Assembly: GCA_942492625.1 (NCBI GenBank)
Contig: CALOFM010000028.1
Span: forward strand, 1 to 64,000
Length of the DNA stretch: 64,000 nt
Direction: 5' to 3'
Source: Thiosymbion sp942492625
GTDB taxonomy: Bacteria > Pseudomonadota > Gammaproteobacteria > Chromatiales > Chromatiaceae
Shown here: positions 33,314 to 42,921 of the stretch, one piece after another
How positions within the stretch are numbered: the first letter of the stretch is position 1
Layout: the number at the start of each line of letters is the position of its first letter
The notes under the pieces: generated by a model
Databases searched by the model: none
Told to the model about the DNA's origin: nothing
The model's input: only the letters and a program-made list of their open reading frames with translations
Program-made: the position numbers and the translations under genes

Positions 33314-35244
33314 GGACGGGGCTTTGCCTGTCGCTCGGGACTCTTGCCCCACCCGGACAGGCAGCCGTAGACATCGCGCGGGCGCCGCAAGCCCTCCAGG
33401 AGAAAACTTCCGAGGGGGTGCAGATCGTCGTCGGGGAGTTGACCGTGCGCGCCGGGTCCCAGCAGGATGGGCTGCGCCAGCTCCTCGGTCATGGTCTGGA
33501 GCCGGATGGCTACGCTCACGGTCTCCCCCAGCACCGCGTGGGTTCGACGCGCCGCGGGCCCGATGGAGCCGATGAGGGTGATGCCGCATTCGATGCCGAT
33601 GCCAAGGGCGAGGGGGACGAGCCGCTGCCTGGATGACCGCTCGAGCAGGGGGCCAGCCTCACGCAGCAGGGCCTTGGCGGCCCGCAGGGCCGAAGCGGCC
33701 GGGCACGATTCCGCGGACTCCGGCAACCACAGGGCATACACCGCATCGCCGACGTAGTTTTCGATAGCGCCGCCCTCGGCGCGTATGACCCGCTCGGTGA
33801 GTCGATAGAAGCCGTGCAGCAGGGCGACGGCCTCCTCGGGGGGGCCGGCCTCGCCCCAGGCGGCATAGTTGCGGATATCCGCAACCCACACGCAGGCTTC
33901 CCTACGCTCACCCAGAATGCGGTCGGTGGGCAGGGTGCGAGCAAGGTCCTCGGCCAGACCATCGGGGAGGTAGCTGCGCAAGTTCGCCAACAGGCGTTCG
34001 CGCTCTCGCAGGGTGCGGGCATACTCGACAAGGAACAGGAGGGTGACGAATAGGCCGATCTGGACGATCGCGGGCATTGGGCCCAGCCAGATGTCATGCA
34101 CGACGAGCAGCCAGCCGTGCAAGAAGGCCAGGGCGGCGATGCCGACGGCGAGTGCGATGGGCAATACCACTGCGCGGTTAGCGTGCGCGGCCAAAGTCAG
34201 GAACACGAGGTCCAGCAGCAGAGACAGGCCCAGCAGCAACCAGGGACGACCCCGCGGGCTGTACGGGAGGCGCCCATCCAGCAGGGCGGCGATCAGCTCG
34301 GCGTGAATCTCCATTCCCCCCGCGATCTTGGCCAACGGCGTGGTAAGCCGATCGTTCAGGCCTAGCGCAGTAGAGCCCACGAGTGCCCATGCGCCTTGCA
34401 GCACGCCCTCGGGCACGGCACCAGTGAGCACCTCGTGGGCCGAGATGGAGATGAAGGCGGACCGGGCGAGGCGGTAAGGGATGAGCCACTGCCCCGCCTC
34501 GTCCAGCGGAACGCGCAATTCCGGCTGCTGCGAATGTGACAACCACCAAGGGGGCCCAAAGAGATCCTGCCCCGCTTCCAGGCTCAGGGCGGGGGCGACC
34601 CCGAGCCCTCGCAGATAGGCGGCCAGGGACAGCGCCGAATAGGCGGCCTCGCCGTTGCAGATGACGGCTGGAAGGCGGCGGATCATGCCGTCGCTGTCCA
34701 CGGTCGGAGTGACGTGTCCCACGGCAGCGGATTGGATCCCCCGGGCCAGACCCAGATAGCCTCTGGCATTCGGCAAGGGAGGAGCACAGGGCGGGCTATC
34801 GAGTGCCCCGCGCAGCACGCCCGCGTGGGGCGGGGCAGCGACGGCGGGGTCGGTGACGAAATACTCGGCGAGCACCAACGGCAAGCTTCCGGCGCGAAGA
34901 TTCAGTGCTTCGTCGCCGGGACGCTGGTGATCGAGGATGAGATCGAAGATTTGCAGCTTCGCACCCTGGCGGTCCAAGGCGTCGGCCAACTGAGCCAGAT
35001 ACTCCCGCGGCCAGGGCCAAGGACCTAGCGCGGCAAGGCTGGACTCGTCGATGTCCACCAGAACCAGGCGCCGCTCGCGCTCGTCCTCCGCGCTCCACAG
35101 CCAGATATAGTCGGTGAAGCGGTTATCGACCTGCCGAAGTAGGGACGACGGGATGAAGGCCAACGCCATTATGGCCAGGGAGGCGGCGGTCAGCGCCGCT
35201 CGCCAGGCCCAGGGGGCGAGGCGAGGTACGTTCAGAAGGGCCAT
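33310..35244 (-). CDS. CHASE2-domain membrane adenylate/guanylate cyclase
   Basis: A protein of about 644 residues. An N-terminal helix anchors a periplasmic CHASE2 sensor domain (residues about 35-330, with LVLVDIDESSLAALGPWPWPR and the NDRLTTPLAKIAGGMEIHA end). Three membrane helices follow (about 335-410), then a class III nucleotide cyclase domain (about 430-600). The two metal-binding aspartates are in VWVADIRNYA and NYVGDAVYALW. Whether the product is cAMP or cGMP cannot be fixed by eye. The start may be ATG 35244 or TTG 35256; neither has a good ribosome site. It lies 53 bp after the FecR gene and overlaps the TPR/barrel gene. Confidence 0.88.
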   Translation of the reverse strand: MALLNVPRLAPWAWRAALTAASLAIMALAFIPSSLLRQVDNRFTDYIWLWSAEDERERRLVLVDIDESSLAALGPWPWPREYLAQLADALDRQGAKLQIFDLILDHQRPGDEALNLRAGSLPLVLAEYFVTDPAVAAPPHAGVLRGALDSPPCAPPLPNARGYLGLARGIQSAAVGHVTPTVDSDGMIRRLPAVICNGEAAYSALSLAAYLRGLGVAPALSLEAGQDLFGPPWWLSHSQQPELRVPLDEAGQWLIPYRLARSAFISISAHEVLTGAVPEGVLQGAWALVGSTALGLNDRLTTPLAKIAGGMEIHAELIAALLDGRLPYSPRGRPWLLLGLSLLLDLVFLTLAAHANRAVVLPIALAVGIAALAFLHGWLLVVHDIWLGPMPAIVQIGLFVTLLFLVEYARTLRERERLLANLRSYLPDGLAEDLARTLPTDRILGERREACVWVADIRNYAAWGEAGPPEEAVALLHGFYRLTERVIRAEGGAIENYVGDAVYALWLPESAESCPAASALRAAKALLREAGPLLERSSRQRLVPLALGIGIECGITLIGSIGPAARRTHAVLGETVSVAIRLQTMTEELAQPILLGPGAHGQLPDDDLHPLGSFLLEGLRRPRDVYGCLSGWGKSPERQAKPRP

Positions 35245-35297
35245 CGGCAAACCCAATGCGATCCAACGTCTACGCTGCGGCCGGCTGCGCGGGGTGC

Positions 35298-36710
35298 TTA
35301 TCGCCCCCAGAGCGTCAGACCCTTGAAGGTGCCGTCGGGGACCTGCTTTTCAAAGAAGTACCCGGCCGTCGCCCCATCCTGGGCGACCGCGCCCGCAACC
35401 CATTGGGTCGCCGTTTTGTCCGCGAACATGCCCTCGTCGCTCATGCGACCGGCGGAGTGCACCGTATGGGCGCCAGCGGTCGGGTGACTGACTTGCAGGT
35501 CAGTGGAATACCGTGCCGCAGAGAAGTCTACCTGAAGTCTGCCGCCGTCGATGCTCGCGGGGTCCACCGTGCCCCCCCGGACCAGCTCCGCAGTTCCCGA
35601 CGTGAGACTGAAGTCTGCTTTACCCTGGAGGCTGGGTGACAGGGTGCGCTCCTCTCCCTCGGTACGGAACAGGCCGTAGTCGCGATTGCCGACGGTGACC
35701 TTCCGGTCCGCACTTGCCTCTTCGTAGGGCACACTGACGGTCTCCTTCAAGGTAGCTGGCTCACCCCAACGACCCCACACCAGGTTGGCCGGGGGCGCGG
35801 ACGGGGGAGTTGGTGCCGCGGTCGGTTCAAGACCGGACGGTTCAAGACCGGTCGGTTCAGGCGGGGATTGCGCCACCGGTGTCGAGGCGAGTCGGACCGC
35901 AGCACGACCAGCCTGCGCGCCGGCATCCCCGGATAGGTAGTCGCGCGAGGCGTCGGAGTGGATCCAGTCAGTCCGGCCATTGGATGTGCGTCCGGATTCT
36001 CCGCGTGTGGAGCTCGCCTTCCTGGCGTTGGTTGCCGCGGCGGGCTCTTCAAGCCCGATGCCGAACAGCTCCAAGATTTGTTTGGGGTCCAACGCAATCA
36101 GGCGCGGAACCGTCTGCCTGAGCCCCAGTTGGATGATGAATCCCTTTTGATGCTCCGACAACAGGGCAGTCCGATCGGCGCTGCAACGGTCGAACCCCTG
36201 CGCGGCACAGTTCGGGCCCAACGTCGATACCTCCACACTGCCGCGATTGAGAAGGACCTGCGTGGCGTCCGCTCCGGCGCGGGTGACAAAATCTGTGCCG
36301 CGTACGCCGATGGCGGCCAAGGGGGTATTGAGGCGATAGCGGTCCGGGCGCAGCTTTCCAGCCTCACCGGTAATAGTACGGACCACGCCCTGCCCGAGGG
36401 TGAAACGCACGGCACTAGCGGAGGGATTTGCGGGGTAGTAGCTATAGCGCTCAACGGTCAGGCGGCTCCCGGGGCGCACGCTGACAAAAGCGTGGTCAAT
36501 GAAGCGCACGTGAACATGGCCGCTGGCGCCGGTTTCGATCCGATCCCCCACGAGCACCTTGGAGCCGGCGTCGAGGGTATGTACCTGACCGCCGGCGTCC
36601 ACCCGCCGGGCTTGACCAATGAGGAAGGTGACCTCTCCAACGGGCTGAGCGGCATAGGCGGGGCACGCGAGCAGCGAGAGCGACAGGATAAACCAGAGCG
36701 GCGTTTTCAT
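35298..36710 (-). CDS. FecR-domain periplasmic protein
   Basis: A 470-residue exported protein with signal peptide MKTPLWFILSLSLLACPAYAA and a GGAGG ribosome site eight bases before the ATG. Residues about 40-150 form a FecR domain (VLVGDRIETGASGHVHVRFIDHAFVSVRPGSRLTV; TPLAAIGVRGTDFVTR). The middle is Pro-rich with short 15-bp DNA repeats near 35823-35860 (GLEP units). A C-terminal domain follows that I do not recognise. It is not the TonB-signalling FecR, since no sigma factor or receptor gene is near. FecR-only proteins paired with CHASE2 cyclases probably act in envelope sensing. First gene of the three-gene operon. Confidence 0.85.
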   Translation of the reverse strand: MKTPLWFILSLSLLACPAYAAQPVGEVTFLIGQARRVDAGGQVHTLDAGSKVLVGDRIETGASGHVHVRFIDHAFVSVRPGSRLTVERYSYYPANPSASAVRFTLGQGVVRTITGEAGKLRPDRYRLNTPLAAIGVRGTDFVTRAGADATQVLLNRGSVEVSTLGPNCAAQGFDRCSADRTALLSEHQKGFIIQLGLRQTVPRLIALDPKQILELFGIGLEEPAAATNARKASSTRGESGRTSNGRTDWIHSDASRDYLSGDAGAQAGRAAVRLASTPVAQSPPEPTGLEPSGLEPTAAPTPPSAPPANLVWGRWGEPATLKETVSVPYEEASADRKVTVGNRDYGLFRTEGEERTLSPSLQGKADFSLTSGTAELVRGGTVDPASIDGGRLQVDFSAARYSTDLQVSHPTAGAHTVHSAGRMSDEGMFADKTATQWVAGAVAQDGATAGYFFEKQVPDGTFKGLTLWGR

Positions 36711-36855
36711 CGGAGTTTCCTCCAGGCGATCGGATGGGGGCGCAACCTGCGGACTTTAACGCGTCATTCTCGCGCGAAGGGCGGCAATATGCCAGGCCCA
36801 CGTGCCGGTTTTGCCAGCGACGGCTTGGCTCACCATGTTTGTTGGTGGGAGCGAT

Positions 36856-37929
36856 TCAGGACCCGGCGAGCCGCCGCAGCCGTTCGGACAGGAACCTGAT
36901 GGGGGCGGTGACGCGCCAGGCGCGCGACGAGAGCACGGCCTCGAGAGCGGTCTCGAGAGCGGCCTCTTGAGCATGGTGCTGCTTCAGGAGTGCCTGGCGC
37001 TGCTCCAGGAGTGCCTGGCGCTCGGAGTCGAATGCGCACCGCTCGCTTTCGAATCGCTCCTGGAGCGCGAGGCGCTCGCCGCGCTCCCGCTCCAGGGCAG
37101 CCGAGAGGGTGCGAACCGCATGGTCGAGACGGGTCGTCGCTTGCTGAAGGGTCTCTCCCCAGACAGTCGCGCGCGCGAGTGCCGCCTCGCTGATCCGCGC
37201 AAGCCCCGGCGGCACCGCTTCGTCGTAGTTGGCGAGCCACGCAGCAGCCTCCTCGGGGGCCACCAGGACCAGTGCCTCGGCGGCCTCCACGGCGGCGGGG
37301 AGGCTGTAAGTGCGGTAGGTGTTGAGGGCAGCGATATGCCGGTCATAGGACTGCTTGGTCAGCTCGGATTGGAACGCGGCCATTGCGGAGCGTTTGCGCG
37401 CCAATGCCCGGGTGATGTCCACCAAGCAGTTGGGGCGCAGGGGCGCGCTCACCTCGTAGAGGGCGAGACGCGGTGCCGTTTGCGTATCGCGGGCCAACGT
37501 ATCTTGGGCCTGGAGCGCAGCCCAGGCGGCGGCACGGTGATCCGGATGGGCCTCCCAAAGAGACGGCGCGAAAACCAGCTCTGCGCCAGTCTCATGGATC
37601 GCGTCGCCAATCCTTGCTGCGAGGTCTTCGGCAGACATGAGGGTGCGATCCTGCCATGGGCCGAAGTCGATTCCTTGGGCCCCCAAGATCGTCGCCGCTT
37701 GGCGGCTCTCTTCCTGGCGCGCAGTCACCTGGATGGTACGATCCGCGCCCTCCAGGTATCCGCCGCCGTCGCTCAAGACCAGGATGCGGACCTCGGCCCC
37801 CGCATCGGCGTACAGGGCGATGCAGCCGCCGCAACCGAACACCTCGTCATCGGCATGGGGCGCGAGGACGAGCACCCGCCGTGCCGGCGGCAACTCACAC
37901 GGCGTGTTGGGAATGAACCATGTCTCCAT
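36856..37929 (-). CDS. PIG-L (LmbE-like) deacetylase with C-terminal coiled coil
   Basis: A 357-residue protein. Residues about 15-210 are a PIG-L/LmbE zinc-dependent N-deacetylase (VLVLAPHADDEVFGCGG with the HxDD metal motif; WEAHPDHRAAAWAAL with the downstream HxxH motif). Residues about 265-335 form a coiled coil with near-repeated LLEQRQALLKQ units, also visible as a DNA repeat near 36985-37025. The end, SSRAWRVTAPIRFL, is the tail often appended to polysaccharide glycosyltransferases. It probably de-N-acetylates a sugar during surface glycan synthesis. It lies two bases after the GT2 gene in the same operon. Confidence 0.85.
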   Translation of the reverse strand: METWFIPNTPCELPPARRVLVLAPHADDEVFGCGGCIALYADAGAEVRILVLSDGGGYLEGADRTIQVTARQEESRQAATILGAQGIDFGPWQDRTLMSAEDLAARIGDAIHETGAELVFAPSLWEAHPDHRAAAWAALQAQDTLARDTQTAPRLALYEVSAPLRPNCLVDITRALARKRSAMAAFQSELTKQSYDRHIAALNTYRTYSLPAAVEAAEALVLVAPEEAAAWLANYDEAVPPGLARISEAALARATVWGETLQQATTRLDHAVRTLSAALERERGERLALQERFESERCAFDSERQALLEQRQALLKQHHAQEAALETALEAVLSSRAWRVTAPIRFLSERLRRLAGS

Positions 37930-37931
37930 GC

Positions 37932-39767
37932 TCAGATCCTACCCCGCGCCTGGGCGAGCAGAACACGGGCGCGCCGGACCGGGTGGTAGAGACGCGCCAG
38001 CCATGGCCGGGAGAGCAGAGCGTCCCGTAACGGGCGTTCGGGAACTGCCATCAGGTCGACTTGTGAGGTGAACTCCTCCACCATTGCGAGCACCTGCGGC
38101 GGGGACAGGGTCACGCGCAGCTGATCGTGTTTGGCCACAGCCTTGGCATAGTAGTCGTCGAGATCCTTCTGGCGAATCGCGGCTTGCTCGGCTGCGAACG
38201 GCACTCGGTACAGGGACGTAACCTTGTCGACCATGCGAAAGTCCTGCTCCAGCGTGTAGCGGACCCAAAGGTTCCAGTCTTCGAGGTTGTCCAGCTCCGG
38301 GTCGAAGCCACCGTAACGCTCAAAGAGCTGTCGGCGAAAGAGCACGGTCTGAAGCGGCAGGTAATTGTGGTGCCAGAGCAGGACGCGGCTGAAGGGCTGG
38401 CGGAACACCAGGTTGTGCGTTGCCTCTCGGTAACGCCAAGGGTCGTTGCTGATGACTTCCGTTCGCACCTCAAAGGCCAGGGCGTAAACGCCGCCGGCCT
38501 CAGGGGCGGCCTGGATGGCATCCACCAAGACCTCAACATGGTCGGCGTAGAGGAGATCGTCGTCGTCAAGCAGACACAGGAGCTGTCCTTCCGCTAGCCC
38601 AAGTGCAGCATTACCCGCCCGACAGCGGCCCATCTTGGGCAAAGCCTTATAGCGTACGGCAGCATAACGCCTGGAGGCAGCCATCTCCTGGGCAAACGCC
38701 GCGGCGGACTCGGAGCCGTCTTCAACGATGACCAGCTCAATCGGCTGATAGGTCTGCCGGGCCACCGACGCCACTGCCTCGGCCAGCTTCCCGGCGCGAC
38801 CGGCAACCGTGCGCACAAGCACGCTTACCAGGGGGCGTTCGGGGTCCCGGGTTTGGCTTTGATATGCGTAGAAAGCACCAGGACGCACCATCTCGTAATC
38901 CCAACCGCGGAAAGGAAACTCGACGTTAGAGCGCTTCCGCGTCGCGAGGAAATAGGGAGCGAGCCACAGCAGAACGAGCCCCTGGCCCAGCACTCGCCGA
39001 CGTTGGCGTGGGATGCGCGATGGGAGCAGAAACAGGCCGAGGTACATCAGAAACCCCTTGATGGCATCTCGCCAACTGCCGTACCGGCAGCGCAGGAGCA
39101 CGTTAGCCAGGGTGCTTCCGAGAAACTGGGCCGGCTTGAGCTCCCCCGCTTTCTGGTAGGTATGATGCCAAACAGTGGCGCGCGGGACATAGCGGAGCGT
39201 CCATCCGCGATCGCGCAGGCGATAAGAGATCTCTACGTCCTCACCGTAGAGGAACAGTTTGGGCTCGTAGCCGCCGACTTGGCGAAGGGCCTCCGTGCGG
39301 AACAGGGCGCAGGCGCTGGAGCACCAGAGCACCTCCCCCGTCTCGGGGCGATAGTGCTTGGGGTGCTCGAACGGCTTCTGCCGACATTCCCAGGTGGCGA
39401 CGTCGGCCGGATCACTGGTGGCACGGCCGACAAGTTGGCCCAGGGTGTCGGATTCCAGCTCCAGGTCTACGTTGGTGACCAGAAACCAGGACGCCTCGGC
39501 ATGGACCAGGTTGGCATTGTGGCCCCGCCCAAAACCGATATTTTCTCCAAAATCAATGCATATCTCCTTGAAATCGTTACCGTGACGAACGGACAGCTCA
39601 TTGATCTGGTGCCGGGTGGCATCCGTAGACCCATTGTCGCGGAACAACAACCGGATCCGCTGTAGGGGATAGGCCTGAGCGACGAGACTCGCCATGAAAA
39701 GGTCGAGCCAGCGAGACGAGTCGTGGGTGACGATGGAAATATCAATGTCTGGAAGGTTTGCGTCCAT
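37932..39767 (-). CDS. double-domain family 2 glycosyltransferase
   Basis: A 611-residue protein with two GT2 modules. The first (residues about 5-280) shows ISIVTHDSSRWLDLF, FRDNGSTDATRH, LVTNVDLELE and FLYGEDVEISYRLRDR. The second (about 315-580) shows LVSVLVRTVAGRAGKL, LVIVEDGSES and the clear metal motif CLLDDDDLLYADHVE. A hydrophobic linker separates them. It likely adds two sugars in glycan assembly. ATG 39767 is used because it lies 13 bp after the upstream stop; an earlier in-frame start would run back into the GNAT gene. Confidence 0.88.
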   Translation of the reverse strand: MDANLPDIDISIVTHDSSRWLDLFMASLVAQAYPLQRIRLLFRDNGSTDATRHQINELSVRHGNDFKEICIDFGENIGFGRGHNANLVHAEASWFLVTNVDLELESDTLGQLVGRATSDPADVATWECRQKPFEHPKHYRPETGEVLWCSSACALFRTEALRQVGGYEPKLFLYGEDVEISYRLRDRGWTLRYVPRATVWHHTYQKAGELKPAQFLGSTLANVLLRCRYGSWRDAIKGFLMYLGLFLLPSRIPRQRRRVLGQGLVLLWLAPYFLATRKRSNVEFPFRGWDYEMVRPGAFYAYQSQTRDPERPLVSVLVRTVAGRAGKLAEAVASVARQTYQPIELVIVEDGSESAAAFAQEMAASRRYAAVRYKALPKMGRCRAGNAALGLAEGQLLCLLDDDDLLYADHVEVLVDAIQAAPEAGGVYALAFEVRTEVISNDPWRYREATHNLVFRQPFSRVLLWHHNYLPLQTVLFRRQLFERYGGFDPELDNLEDWNLWVRYTLEQDFRMVDKVTSLYRVPFAAEQAAIRQKDLDDYYAKAVAKHDQLRVTLSPPQVLAMVEEFTSQVDLMAVPERPLRDALLSRPWLARLYHPVRRARVLLAQARGRI

Positions 39768-39780
39768 TTGAAGGTCACAC

Positions 39781-40869
39781 TTAGCGAAAATCCGTGTCTC
39801 CGGCCATGAGCCAGAGGCGCCCTGGCAGCGTTCCGGCATCTGGCGTACCGATTGCGTTGACTGGAATGCGGACATCAATCTGCTCCGCCTTGGCGTTGCC
39901 GCCGAAGCATTCGGCTATCGCGGAGCTGAACCAGCCTTGCACGCGGTGCAACCCCAGAGCACCGGCGAAGGTGCGCAAGGCGCGGATGGCCTCGTCAATC
40001 CCCGTGCGGGGCCCAACATAGTCTAGCCATTCCACATAATCGGCGTGGACACGCAACGCGATGCAAGCCACGGGATGACTCGTCCATCGGTGCTGAAGGA
40101 GCAAGACGCGGTAGCGTTGCTCAGGGCACTCTGCGTAGCGGTGCAGCCAATAGGCTGCGTCGCGCTGAGGGAGGAGAAGGCCCGGCCAATCCCGCTGCAT
40201 GGCCTGCCATAGGGCGTCGATCCGATCGCATTCGCTCCCGCCATGAGCGAGCCCGACCTCGCGGGTACGAACGCGCCAGTTACGCCGCCGCGGTAGGGCA
40301 TCCCAGGCCAGCTGGGTAATGGCATCTACCTCGGCGTACACGCCGAGCTTGAGCCCGAGCTGCAGGGCCCGCGCATGGGGGAAACCGAAGGCGAACCCCA
40401 CTTCCGGGTACAGGCGGGACATGTTTCCGAAATACGCGGCTGTCGCACGGAACACAGGCCCCTGCCGACTCAGGGTACCGCGCTCCTGTGGCTTGACCAT
40501 CACGTCGCCGATCTGCACGCCGAGCAAGGGCTGACCGGCCATAAAAAAAGTCCGCGGCATACCGCCGAAGAACGCCACCAGTTCTTGCTCGCACGCGACT
40601 ATCACTCCCCAGGTGGAGGTGTACCTATATTTCCAGTTCCAGAAGTCGCGACCGACATCCGCGCCGAAAGCCTCTAGGAACAGGGATTTGAGAGCAGGGA
40701 AGTCCTCTGGTTGCGACCAGCGCACCGTCCAATGTTTAGACCAGTCTCGGGGGAGATCGAGCCCGGGTGTCTCGTCCCCGGCAAGACCCGCAATGTCGGC
40801 CAGGCTTGGCGAGGTACTCCTTCCGTCGGGAAGTGAGCCGACGGCTTGCTCCTGATGATCTTGGGTCAC
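39781..40869 (-). CDS. GNAT-like acyltransferase in glycan operon
   Basis: A 362-residue protein. The N-terminal half looks like a GNAT fold (TVRWSQPEDFPALKSLFLEAFG; VGVQIGDVMVKPQERGTLSRQG; FRATAAYFGNMSRLYPEVGFAFGFPHARALQLGLKLG), and the C-terminal half has a second GNAT-like segment. Similar proteins occur in polysaccharide clusters and are thought to N-acylate amino sugars. Start: GTG 40869 has AGGAGC nine bases upstream; a longer frame to 41049 lacks support. First gene of a run with the double GT2 and PIG-L genes, which could deacetylate and then re-acylate a sugar. Confidence 0.65.
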   Translation of the reverse strand: MTQDHQEQAVGSLPDGRSTSPSLADIAGLAGDETPGLDLPRDWSKHWTVRWSQPEDFPALKSLFLEAFGADVGRDFWNWKYRYTSTWGVIVACEQELVAFFGGMPRTFFMAGQPLLGVQIGDVMVKPQERGTLSRQGPVFRATAAYFGNMSRLYPEVGFAFGFPHARALQLGLKLGVYAEVDAITQLAWDALPRRRNWRVRTREVGLAHGGSECDRIDALWQAMQRDWPGLLLPQRDAAYWLHRYAECPEQRYRVLLLQHRWTSHPVACIALRVHADYVEWLDYVGPRTGIDEAIRALRTFAGALGLHRVQGWFSSAIAECFGGNAKAEQIDVRIPVNAIGTPDAGTLPGRLWLMAGDTDFR

Positions 40870-41502
40870 GGAAGATGCTCCTGAGTCACAGAGAAGGCGG
40901 CAAACTGCTTTGCTGCGCTGTAGATGTGCAAGCGTCGCTCGCAGAACAGGTAAGCGGATACGGCATAGCCCCCTTTGAGCGGGGGAGGACGGACGAAACC
41001 CAGTCGGGCGCTTGGGGCTGCGGATTTCAGCCGGGGTTTGCGCAACCATAAAATCAGTAACTTACACCGCCGAAAAAAATGGCTACGGTCTCGTGCAGCC
41101 GCGCCAAAATGGACCGAACATCCGTAGGGTGAATCTGGCGCGTAGCAATGTGCCGGGAGTTTGCTGAGCAGTAACAAAAAACTCGGTTTTATGCGTTCAT
41201 AACCCGTTGATTCCAAGAGTGCCCGCGTTATTGAGCAACTACGAAAACGATAACTAACCATTCGATCTAAATGGATATGCCGGAGGCTGGAAGGCCTCGA
41301 CTGTCATGAGCGCATCGTATAGGGAGGTTCACGCCTGCTCCCGGACTAAGACATATTGAAGCCATCCCCGGCTTGGATCAACTCCCGCCCATCCAGGCAC
41401 GGGTCGTGGAGCCGATTATTTTCAACGGGTAGAGCCGCTGTAAGTGCCGGTGTCTTCCTGTTCCACACCGGAAACGCTTAAACCTGCGCCTCCCTAGCGA
41501 AT
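40870..41502. other. 633-bp intergenic region
   Basis: This space separates the Crp/Fnr regulator and the GNAT-led operon. I see no gene. It should contain the promoter of the glycan operon and the 3' end of the regulator transcript. One hairpin near 41447-41471 is listed separately. Confidence 0.5.
41447..41471 (-). terminator. hairpin downstream of the Crp/Fnr gene
   Basis: A 7-bp inverted repeat, CCGGTGT-N11-ACACCGG, lies about 30 bp beyond the regulator stop. No T tract follows, so it is a weak or factor-dependent terminator candidate at best. Confidence 0.3.
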
Positions 41503-42192
41503 TCAAACTCCTTCCGTGCCCTCCGATACCCGACGCAAGGCTTCGGGATCATGCACCAACAGATTTGCGCCACTGCGGCGGACGAAACCATTGGCCTGTA
41601 GCGTCTGCAGGGTTCGCGTCACGGTTTCCCGAGTGGTATTGACCATGATCGCAATTTCTTGATGTGTGGGCACGCCGGGGATCTCTTCCAGCAGAGCCCC
41701 ATCCCGGCTGCATAGCGTGAAGAGAGTAGCACAAATCCGCTGCTGGGCACTCGGAAGAGCAAGAATTTTACGCTGTGCTAGCAGGTCGCGCACACGCCGA
41801 CTAAGCTGAACATTGACTTGACGGGCAATCTGGGGTGCAGAATCGAAAAGTTCGAGGGCACTGTCCCGGTCTAGAAAACCCACCGTGGATGGAGCGGTCG
41901 CGATGATCAACTCGGGTAACGGCCCATCATCGATCAAGGCAAGCTCAGCAAAGTAGTCGCTGGGCTCGACGAAGTACAGCCCCACCTCGCGTCCATCGAT
42001 GGTAAAGTCTACGCCCTGCAGACGACCTGAGAGTAGGAACCCTAGGGCTGCCGGGGGACAATCGTTGCGCATCACCACTTTGCGCCGCGCGAACTCCTCA
42101 ATCGATATCTTGCTGCTGAATCGACCCAGATCAGCCGGCGGGAGGTCTCGCAGCAGTTTTAGGCGGCCCGCGATAAAGGGCGACAACGGCAT
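41503..42192 (-). CDS. Crp/Fnr family transcription regulator
   Basis: A 229-residue regulator with an N-terminal cyclic-nucleotide-binding-like beta barrel (FLLSGRLQGVDFTIDGREVGLYFVEPSDYFAELALID) and a C-terminal helix-turn-helix (THQEIAIMVNTTRETVTRTLQTLQANGFV). The recognition helix RETVTRTL is like that of CRP, suggesting TGTGA-type operators. The phosphate-binding Arg-Ser of CRP (ERSAWVRA) is replaced by PLPELIIATAP, so cAMP binding is doubtful. There is no FNR cysteine cluster at the N-terminus. The ligand is unknown. Confidence 0.88.
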   Translation of the reverse strand: MPLSPFIAGRLKLLRDLPPADLGRFSSKISIEEFARRKVVMRNDCPPAALGFLLSGRLQGVDFTIDGREVGLYFVEPSDYFAELALIDDGPLPELIIATAPSTVGFLDRDSALELFDSAPQIARQVNVQLSRRVRDLLAQRKILALPSAQQRICATLFTLCSRDGALLEEIPGVPTHQEIAIMVNTTRETVTRTLQTLQANGFVRRSGANLLVHDPEALRRVSEGTEGV

Positions 42193-42428
42193 TTAAGACT
42201 GTGACTCCGCACAATGACGGATTCCGACCCTCTTCCAAGGGGGATGCCGCCTCCAATCGACCCAGCAGCCACCCGCTGGCGCCCACAACTGCCGAGTCAA
42301 AGACGAGATACAAGCGCACATGGGTTGAACAGGCGGGGCGTCGGAAGCTCTACGCCTCGCCGGTGAACCCGCCCGTCGTCTCGGGGCACACGGGGTAAGG
42401 ATCGATTTAAAAACAACTGAAACGCTCC

Positions 42429-42460
42429 TGTAGGTTGGACCGAGCTTGCGAGGCCCAACA
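42429..42460 (+). repeat. REP-like palindromic repeat, unit 1
   Basis: TGTAGGTTGGACCGAGC followed by TTGCGAGGCCCAACA forms an imperfect palindrome. Similar 'GTTGGGCC...GGCCCAAC' units recur at 42486 and 42893. It is intergenic and noncoding. Confidence 0.7.
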
Positions 42461-42485
42461 ATCGGCCCGTTAAGAACCCTCACGG

Positions 42486-42515
42486 TGTTGGGCCTCATAC
42501 CTCGGCCCAACCTGC
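42486..42515 (-). repeat. REP-like palindromic repeat, unit 2, inverted to unit 1
   Basis: TGTTGGGCCTCATACC followed by TCGGCCCAACCTGC is the reverse-oriented partner of unit 1, 25 bp away, so the pair can form one large hairpin. Confidence 0.7.
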
Positions 42516-42892
42516 GTGCTCACGTTGATATCGAACCGTTCCTGAGCAGCGAATGTCGTAGCTACTCTGCGGGTACAGCCGGCATGATAGGAGCGTCCGG
42601 CCACAGGGACACTGCCCCCGTAAAGCATGATTGATCGCGTCCCGCTCAGACATCCTGGTAACGCCCATCGCAAAGCCAAAACTCAACAGGAAAGGGGCTC
42701 CGGCCAAACGCGGCACCCGAGCCAGCGTGGTTATCGCCCTACCCACCCGGCGTCGCTCCATCCGCACCCTACCATGAAGGGTCTACTGCGCTCGCCGGGA
42801 CCACCTCCGAGATGCTCAATACTTGAACATCCCGCCGCCTCTCGGGGCCTCAGGCGCTGTCTAACGAAAAGTTCAAAAACAAACTGAACACG

Positions 42893-42921
42893 AAGGTTGG
42901 GCCGAGGTACGAGGCCCAAAC
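42893..42921 (+). repeat. REP-like palindromic repeat, unit 3
   Basis: AAGGTTGGGCCGAGGTACG followed by AGGCCCAAAC matches units 1 and 2. The preceding bases (AAAAACAAACTGAAC) resemble those preceding unit 1 (AAAAACAACTGAAAC), so the repeat extends beyond the palindrome. The 820-bp interval 42193-43015 holds no supported gene, only these repeats. Confidence 0.65.
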
